From Brachypodium distachyon (taxonomy: Eukaryota; Streptophyta; Magnoliopsida; Poales; Poaceae), in assembly GCF_000005505.3 (NCBI RefSeq), contig NC_016133.3, forward strand, positions 13,950,001-14,014,000: 64,000 nt of DNA. Reading direction: 5' to 3'. The notes beneath the pieces were generated by a model that ran no database searches, was not told the origin of the DNA, and was given only the letters and a program-made list of their open reading frames with translations. A program made the translations under genes and the position numbers. The stretch's first letter is position 1; the number at the start of each line of letters is the position of its first letter. Shown one piece after another: positions 58,270-64,000 of this stretch.

Positions 58270-59670
58270 CTAGCGGCTACAGCCAAGGACCCAGGCCTTG
58301 AAGGCGTCCATATGCGCCGGATCGACGGACACGGACACCTGCACCTCCCCATCACGCCTGCCGCCAACGAGCACCATCTCCCCATCATGGTTCATGGACA
58401 CGAGCTCCACGCGCGCGGGCTTGCCGAACCCGAAATCGGACGCCTCGTAGGCCTTGAACCGCGGGCTGGCCGCCACGTTGGCCAGCCGATTGAACGGCAG
58501 CCGCATCATGGCGTTGATCGCGCCCTTGTCCGTGCCGGCCAGCGGCGCCGCCTCCATGGCCTTCACGGCCGCCTGCACGGCGCGCGCGGCCCGAAGGATG
58601 CCGCCCTCGCCGAGGAGCTCCGCCGCGTCGGGGCAGCTCGCCATGCACGCGCGCACGCAGTTTCCCAGGTAGCCGTCGGCGACGGGCGGGTCGAGCCGGG
58701 CCCGCAGGTCGGCCAGGAACGCCAGGTACGTGTCGTCCCCGGCGCCGAGCCCCTTGGACCGCACGAACGCCGTCCAGCCCAGCGCCGCAAGCGCCACGAA
58801 CGTCGACACCGGCTTTGGCTTGGGCGCGCCGGCCTCGGCTCCTGACATTGCGAGGCCGTCGATGCGCTGCTTCAGGGACTTTATGTCGTCGGCGTCGAGG
58901 AAGAAGGTGCGGCGCTCGCGCAGGAACCGCTGGCTGAAGTCGTACTTGGCAGAGTTCACCACGGGGAGGTTCGGCGCGACGGCCTTGAGCAGGCCGCGGG
59001 CGAGCTCGTCGGCTTCGGGGTGAGGGATGGCGTCCTCGCGGCTGTAGTGCGGCGCGCCGAGGGCGGCGGTGACCGGGGACCCCTCGCGGGAGGCGGAAGC
59101 CCAGGCCTCCATGAACCGCCACACGGCCTTGCCGTCGGCGAGCGCGTGGTGCACGGAGATGCCGACGGCCACGCCGGTGCCGGCGCCGAGGCGGGTGGCC
59201 TGGACGGACAGCACCGGCGCCGGGAGCGCGCTGGCGTCGAGCTCCGGCACGAGGCTCTGGAACGCCGGGACGTCGTGGGACTCGTCGGTGGCGAGCCGGC
59301 GCACGTCCATGCCGTCGCTCTCGGCTTCCACGAAGGCCACCCCGGCGTCGGCGTCGGAGGAGTAGTAGTTCACCCACACGTCGCCGGTGTCCGCCTCGTG
59401 CTCGAGCTTCCCGGCCAGAGGGATGTAGTGCGCCAGCGTGTCCGCCAGCGCGCGCTTCAGCCGCTCGACCACCGCCGGGAACTCGTCTTCCTGCCGGAGC
59501 TCGTAGAGGAACACGCGCTGGATGGGCGGCAGCATGACCCAGAACGAGTCCATGAAGGACAGCTTCACCTTCACGCGTCCCCCGGCGTCCTCCCCGGCTG
59601 CGGCACGCGGCGCGACGCGGGACACGGCGAGCACCCGCACGGCGGTCACGTCAGAGCTTGCCTCGCCCAT
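58270..59670 (-). CDS. BAHD acyltransferase, malonyltransferase-like (BAHD8, subgroup B, intronless)
   Basis: One exon encodes 466 aa. HHALAD: His175, Asp179. The clade motif is YLGNC and the structural motif DFGFGKPAR. At the former intron site the codons run straight through (LPVVNSAKYDFSQR), compared with LPVV split in BAHD5 before NTGQFDFSQR. One odd spot is the block normally reading [A/V]-[I/V]-D-C-S, which here is VWVNYYSS at about 98-105. That removes the Asp-Cys pair conserved in the other seven. The start MGEASSDV is shared with BAHD5. It converges with BAHD7 across the LINE fragment. Confidence 0.95.
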   Translation of the reverse strand: MGEASSDVTAVRVLAVSRVAPRAAAGEDAGGRVKVKLSFMDSFWVMLPPIQRVFLYELRQEDEFPAVVERLKRALADTLAHYIPLAGKLEHEADTGDVWVNYYSSDADAGVAFVEAESDGMDVRRLATDESHDVPAFQSLVPELDASALPAPVLSVQATRLGAGTGVAVGISVHHALADGKAVWRFMEAWASASREGSPVTAALGAPHYSREDAIPHPEADELARGLLKAVAPNLPVVNSAKYDFSQRFLRERRTFFLDADDIKSLKQRIDGLAMSGAEAGAPKPKPVSTFVALAALGWTAFVRSKGLGAGDDTYLAFLADLRARLDPPVADGYLGNCVRACMASCPDAAELLGEGGILRAARAVQAAVKAMEAAPLAGTDKGAINAMMRLPFNRLANVAASPRFKAYEASDFGFGKPARVELVSMNHDGEMVLVGGRRDGEVQVSVSVDPAHMDAFKAWVLGCSR

Positions 59671-59699
59671 CGATCTTCTTCGCCGATCTAATACTGCTG

Positions 59700-61640
59700 C
59701 TTCTCCGGTGAGGATGAAAGGAAGACGGTTCTAGTTCCGGACGCCTTGGTGACGCGGGCTTTAGCCTTTATGAACACCACTAGATTGATCTCGTGGTTAT
59801 CAGGTGGTCACCGAGGCTTTCGCTGCAAGCTAGGCGCGAGGCTGGTGCACAGCTATACGTGGGCGGCAGTGCTTAGCAAGCGGCATAATTCGGTTGAGTT
59901 GGAAGCTAGCTTGCGGCCGGTTCAGCGAGCGTCATGCAGGCTGTCAGCGCGAGCCAGCGCCAGAAGATTAATTTTTGCTACGAAATTACAGCTCGGTTTA
60001 GTTAATTATGAGACTTGCTTTGCTGGAAAATGACTGCACGTACCCTCTCTGTGTGCGGTGTGGACAGATGGATCTGCATACATGTGCCCGTGTTTCTAGA
60101 TCGTTGCTTGCTACGCTTCGGTCAGAGATCACGTCACCGGTCGACACGGAACGGTCCAACATTCATTCGCCTTCTCTTTGTGCCGCCGCTTGTTAATTTG
60201 GTCAGGTCAGCTAGCAGGATCACGGCTTATTAGAGCAAAAGACAGTATATAACCAACTGCACATCCGGGCTGATACTACCATATGTATGGTCGTTGGCCG
60301 TAAACATGTACGTATTACTTATTAATATTTGCTCCACATTTCAGTTTTACAAGTTTCCAAAAGTTTGTGTTGCAGCTGGCTACTAACGTACCACCTGTTT
60401 TCCCCCCTCTTCTCTTCTATCTCTTCCAACCAAGCTATCATGTTTACACTTCATGGTATTTGCTTTAACTACTCTCTCTCTCTTGTTCCCCTTTTTTAAT
60501 AAAAAAAAGACACCCGTGTCTTGTAATTATCAAGGAAAATGAAACATAGCACAAGCCACACACGACAAGCCGCAAAACAACAGGTAACAAATAAAATTGC
60601 AATGAAAAACATATTGGCCGTCTTCTTCTGAATGAACATCGGTTGGGTCATCGCCCCGCGCAACACATGCTTGCAATCCTTCACCGCCAATCCAGAGGGT
60701 GGAAGAAATCAAAACTTGCCGCAAAACACAACGAAACAAGAGGTCAAAGTTATTTTTTGTAGAGAAGAGAAGCGGAGGTCAAAGTTACCGTTCCAAAAAC
60801 CATCCAACTTTATATTGCACCCAGCGGGAGGAGGGATGGTCCATAATCCACCATGGATCGTATGTCTTATACGTCCATCATTTTGTCTTCTTGTTTCTTT
60901 CATTTATCACATTTAGGTCCTTCCTCCAATTTGACCTTGGCATGAAGGTTTGATATGTTGATTTCATTTGACCGATGTCATGTAGATTTGATCGTGACTT
61001 GTTGGATATTGCCTCGAGCAGGAAAATATTGATTCGTCAAGTAGACCAAAAACACCAAAAGATAAGCCACGATTACCACTGACTTCATGTAGTAGGCCGC
61101 ACTGTCTACACCATACACCAGAACGAGGATGGAGTCAGTACATCAATCTTCTAGACAACGTCATCTTCACGTAAAGATACCACTGCGAAAACACACACAA
61201 ACCTAATAAGAAAAAAACGAACTAGATGCCAGACGTCAAGAAATCAAGGCTTTCTTCAAAGACGGCTATGGTTTAGTCATCTCCTCCTCCCTATTTTTTT
61301 TTTCGAGCAGATCCTCCTCCCTATTTAAACAGCGCTTTTTTAAAAAAAAGGCAACACTTATGCTCCCCCTCGTATACGGCCCCGAACAAGCGCTTTGTCA
61401 GCCCAAGCCTTTTGGGCTCCAAGCCTCCAAAGCAAGGCCTTGGGACGAAACAGAGGAAATCAACGGTTCCTCTGAAAAAAAAAAGGAAATCAACAGTTCA
61501 TTTGTTTTTCGCTAAAAAAAAAACAGTTCATTTGTCTGAAATGGCACAAGGAACTAAAGACGACTTGTAAACGTTTGACACAGCATAGGGGATCATCATA
61601 CAGATCATATCTACGCACGGCGAAAATACAACATCGTTGT
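59700..61640. other. Intergenic, BAHD8 upstream region
   Basis: The first 300 bp include a block (59901-59926) also found upstream of BAHD5. The stretch 60.49-60.74 kb, read on the minus strand, resembles a transposon 3' end (CACGGGTGTC followed by a T tract), but I cannot assign a family. No gene is supported. Confidence 0.5.
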
Positions 61641-61648
61641 AATCCTAA

Positions 61649-61966
61649 TCAGTTTTTAATCCCGCCACGCCCACCGACTCCCTGTTCGTAGCGGCGATTC
61701 CTCTGAAACGCCATCGATCTCGACTGCACCTCGACAACCGGCCTGAATTCTCCCCCCTCCTCCTGCACTTTAGCTCCATCTGCAGCGGCTGGTTTCCGGT
61801 GACCGGCGGCGCCAAGAGTGTAGTCTCCGAGGCCAAGGTAGCCGGCGCAGTCCTGGGCTAGGCTGTGCAGCAGCGACCACAACGTCGGGGAGGCCGGCGC
61901 CATGGCTGCTGCTTCTTGTTCTTCCCCCAAGCTCTCCATGGCATGCTCCTGCAGCTTGCACTCCAT
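61649..61966 (-). CDS. Small protein of unknown function, 105 aa
   Basis: An uninterrupted ORF starts MECKLQEHAMESLGEEQEAA and continues with a hydrophobic helix (SPTLWSLLHSLAQDCAGYLG), then a Gly/Ala and Glu-rich middle and a basic end (SMAFQRNRRYEQGVGG). A consensus TATA box lies about 105-115 bp upstream, which supports a real promoter. No signal peptide or known domain is apparent, and I do not recognise the family. An alternative start is Met10. It is separated from BAHD8 by 2 kb and is unrelated to the BAHD family. Confidence 0.55.
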   Translation of the reverse strand: MECKLQEHAMESLGEEQEAAAMAPASPTLWSLLHSLAQDCAGYLGLGDYTLGAAGHRKPAAADGAKVQEEGGEFRPVVEVQSRSMAFQRNRRYEQGVGGRGGIKN

Positions 61967-62070
61967 GAATATTGGTACTGGATTCTGAAAAGTTTAGCTC
62001 TGGATCGAGTGCGTGCACGCTCTCTAGCTTGTTGTGCGGATGGATGTGAGTGTGGAGATGGATGGATGCC

Positions 62071-62080
62071 TATTTATATA
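62071..62080 (-). promoter_or_regulatory. TATA box of the 105-aa gene
   Basis: TATATAAATA on the minus strand, a near-perfect plant TATA box, about 30 bp upstream of a predicted start near 62045. Confidence 0.65.
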
Positions 62081-62099
62081 TTGAGTATGTAGTTCGATG

Positions 62100-62830
62100 A
62101 TTGGGTTTGAACTCTCTGTTTCCGTGTGTACTGACCACCACTGAGCGAGTCTACTGAGCGTGTCTGACTCCTGCATGGGACTTCAATAATATTTGTTGGA
62201 ACAGGTTGTGAAAGATAAACCTGCATATTTCTTTTGGGTCCAGTCACTGTCGCAGTCCCCCACACAAACCACATGATATGAGAAAACATGGAGGATATTT
62301 TATGTCATTTATTTCTTTGAAATGGACATGGAGGACATATTTATATATGTACGAGTATTGCTTAGTAATCGCCATATCCTAGCTAATTGATTCTGTCTGG
62401 AGAGAAGAGCAGTGCACATGAAGGGAGTGGAGAGTGAATATGTATGCTTTTTTGTGAGCTCAATCATACCAAGTATATGATTCCCTAAAAAAAGGACATC
62501 CAGGCAAATGGAGGTCATGGTACCGAAGTTTGAAATGAAACTCGTCTACGGGAATATCAATACGAGTACATTGAGAATTTGTGCCGTCGGCACTGGTGCT
62601 GTTTTCGTGCCAAAAAAGTACTTAATTTTGTTGTGCCAACTTTTTTTTTTTTGAGAGGAATTTGCTGTGCCAACTAAACGCGGGCTACGTAAGCTAGTTC
62701 TGAATTCCGCATGGGTATCAGAAGCCCAAGTATTGCACATGGCCATTACTGAAAGGCCACTTGAAGGCCCAGCTAGAACAAGCCAAACTGCGCGCACATT
62801 CCATCTGCAGCGAGTAGTACACCAGGGACT
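62100..62830. other. Intergenic, no feature recognised
   Basis: AT-rich, with a poly-T tract near 62640. Its right end shares GGCCCAGCTAG-like words with the flank of the 7SL locus at 45.9 kb. Confidence 0.5.
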
Positions 62831-62836
62831 CTTTTA

Positions 62837-62879
62837 GTCCCACCTCGACTATTTAGTAAGGTTTTGGACAGCATAAATA
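62837..62879 (+). promoter_or_regulatory. Pol III-type 7SL promoter (USE + TATA), copy 3
   Basis: GTCCCACCTCG (62837-62847) and ATAAATA (62873-62879) are separated by 25 nt. The predicted start is about 28 nt after the TATA begins, at 62901. Confidence 0.88.
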
Positions 62880-62900
62880 CTCAGCTCCGGGCCCTGCATC

Positions 62901-63207
62901 GCTGAGCTCAGTAGCGAGAGCTTGTAACCCGAGTGGGAGCTTTGAGGTGGTGTGGACTTTGCCGTACAGTTGTGAACCTGGGCAGGGAATTGCTACTGCT
63001 GGCCCGCCCGTTCCAAGTTGCGTAGTGGATCTGCTGGGGCCTATGCGAAAGCTGGGCCTCACGGAGCCTAGAGCGGCAGGCACCGCGTGAGGCTGGTTTC
63101 ACAGAGCAGCGACCACTGCCCGCTTCCAACGGTGGAAGGATAACGGGCCGCTGCATTCCTGGCCCGCTTGGGTCTCATAGCCTACTCCAAAGAACCACCA
63201 CTACTTT
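62901..63207 (+). ncRNA. 7SL (signal recognition particle) RNA gene, copy 3
   Basis: About 305 nt starting GCTGAGCTCAGTAGCGAGAG, with CTTGTAACCCGAGTGGGAGC (Alu domain) and GATCTGCTGGGGCCTATGCG. The full S-domain segment CAGAGCAGCGACCACTGCCC, then AACGGTGGAAGGATAACGGG, is present. It ends with GGGTCTCATAGCCTACTCC before a T6 terminator (63205-63210). By eye it is the copy closest to the plant 7SL sequence I remember in the S domain. The 5' arm (GCCGTACAGTTGTGAACCTG) carries a few changes from copy 1. Confidence 0.88.
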
Positions 63208-63214
63208 TTTAGTT

Positions 63215-64000
63215 CTGCTGCGTCTTTTTTTTTTTTTTTTTCTGCTTGCTTACTGGAGGAGTAAAAGCTACAAACTTCATTTTGATCAGGGGATGTACCA
63301 AAGAAAAAATAAAATACGGGTAGCATATATTTACATGCTGATACACCTCTATACCAGGTAAAGAATGTAGTGGCGGCCACAGGCCTCAGCGTTAAGTGAC
63401 ATAATTGCGCTGCATTTTGGCATGGATAATGAAAGACATTTGAGCAAATCTCCCTGACCGAATTCTTTTATTTATCGCAATTAAGTTGGGCTAGCTAGTT
63501 ATGTGATCCGCCGTGCACAGCAATCCCTTCTCTCGGATCACCGAGCGCATTTATCCTAACCTGCAGCAACCAACTGTCAATCTGCAAGTCCTCCTGTTCA
63601 TGTCAAACAAATCAATTAGCTACAAATAGTGCACATATCCGATTTAAACTTGCAAGGCAATTAAGTATGCTACTCCCTTCGGTCGGAATTACTTGTCAAA
63701 ATATTACATGTATCTAGACGCTTTTTGCACGTAGATACATCCGTATTTGGGCAAATTTGAGATAACTAATACCGGTCGGAGGGATTAACGTTGTTTTCCA
63801 ATGCTACGGTTCACAATTAATCTAAGGACCCCTCCTAGGTATTTTCAGAGATTTTTTTGTATTCTAGTTTATAGAAATCTTCTACCAAAACGGACACACT
63901 GCAATTTCATACTAGATTTTTAGAAAGAGGTTGTAGACTTTATGGGAAAAAATAATCTTCGCGTCCTCTGCGGTCTGCATGCATTTTCTCACTGACGAAT
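63215..64000. other. Right end of window, intergenic
   Basis: AT-rich DNA with one MITE (63673-63785) and no supported gene. Confidence 0.6.
63673..63785. mobile_element. Stowaway MITE (CTCCCTTCGGTCGG ends)
   Basis: CTCCCTTCGGTCGGAATTAC at the left and the complement of ACTAATACCGGTCGGAGGGA at the right enclose about 113 bp, with TA flanks. It shares ATATTACATGTATCTA with the copy at 47.1 kb. Confidence 0.8.

Noticed and set aside
34487..59670. Interpretation as a classical plant biosynthetic gene cluster
   Set aside because: Only one enzyme family is present. No P450, glycosyltransferase, terpene synthase, methyltransferase or transporter lies among the BAHD genes in this window, so tandem duplication is the simpler description.

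Overview
The window is plant nuclear DNA, almost certainly from a grass of the wheat/barley tribe (Triticeae). The evidence is GC-rich exons in AT-rich intergenic DNA, BARE/Angela-like LTRs beginning TGTTGGAAATATGCCC, many Stowaway and Tourist miniature transposons, and a gene set whose closest relatives I know are in rice. Three adjacent host genes (a mitochondrial CRM-domain splicing factor, SERK1/BAK1 and a DTH8/Ghd8-type NF-YB) match a neighbourhood I recall on rice chromosome 8S. That places the segment tentatively on a homoeologous group 7 chromosome.

Layout. 1-7.6 kb: decayed Gypsy material, namely a plus-strand accessory ORF with introns (1-3.3 kb) and a minus-strand gag/protease pseudogene with its leader and part of an LTR (4.4-7.6 kb). 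7.6-10.6 kb: a non-autonomous BARE/Angela-related element (non-coding internal region, tRNA-iMet primer site, one 1.7-kb LTR). 10.6-13.9 kb: no convincing gene. 13.9-15.7 kb: CRM-domain (CAF) gene, five exons, minus. 16.7-23.6 kb: SERK1-like receptor kinase, eleven exons, 625 aa, minus. 24-30.8 kb: intergenic DNA with MITEs and a (TG)36 tract. 30.8-32.6 kb: solo LTR with a perfect 5-bp target duplication, inside an older MITE. 32.9-33.7 kb: intronless NF-YB gene, plus.

34.5-59.7 kb: eight complete BAHD acyltransferase genes of the anthocyanin/phenolic-glucoside malonyltransferase type, here called BAHD1 to BAHD8, on both strands. BAHD1, 2, 3, 4 and 6 form subgroup A (YFG[T/A]C and DFGWG). BAHD5, 7 and 8 form subgroup B (Y[F/L]GNC and DFGFG). 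Six share one phase-0 intron at the same place; BAHD7 and BAHD8 lack it cleanly. Three 7SL (signal recognition particle) RNA loci lie among or beside them: two intact-looking and one broken, all with a plant snRNA-type USE + TATA promoter at a constant 25-nt spacing. A degenerate LINE (56.4-58.1 kb) separates BAHD7 from BAHD8. A small unrecognised gene with a strong TATA box lies at 61.6-62.0 kb.

Together: the left half carries conserved single-copy regulators (organelle intron splicing, hormone/immune co-receptor, flowering time). The right half is a lineage-amplified tandem family that probably acylates specialised phenolic glycosides; substrates cannot be read from sequence. I see no cytochrome P450, glycosyltransferase or transporter beside the BAHD genes, so this is a tandem family, not a demonstrated biosynthetic gene cluster. 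No CRISPR array, tRNA or rRNA gene was found.
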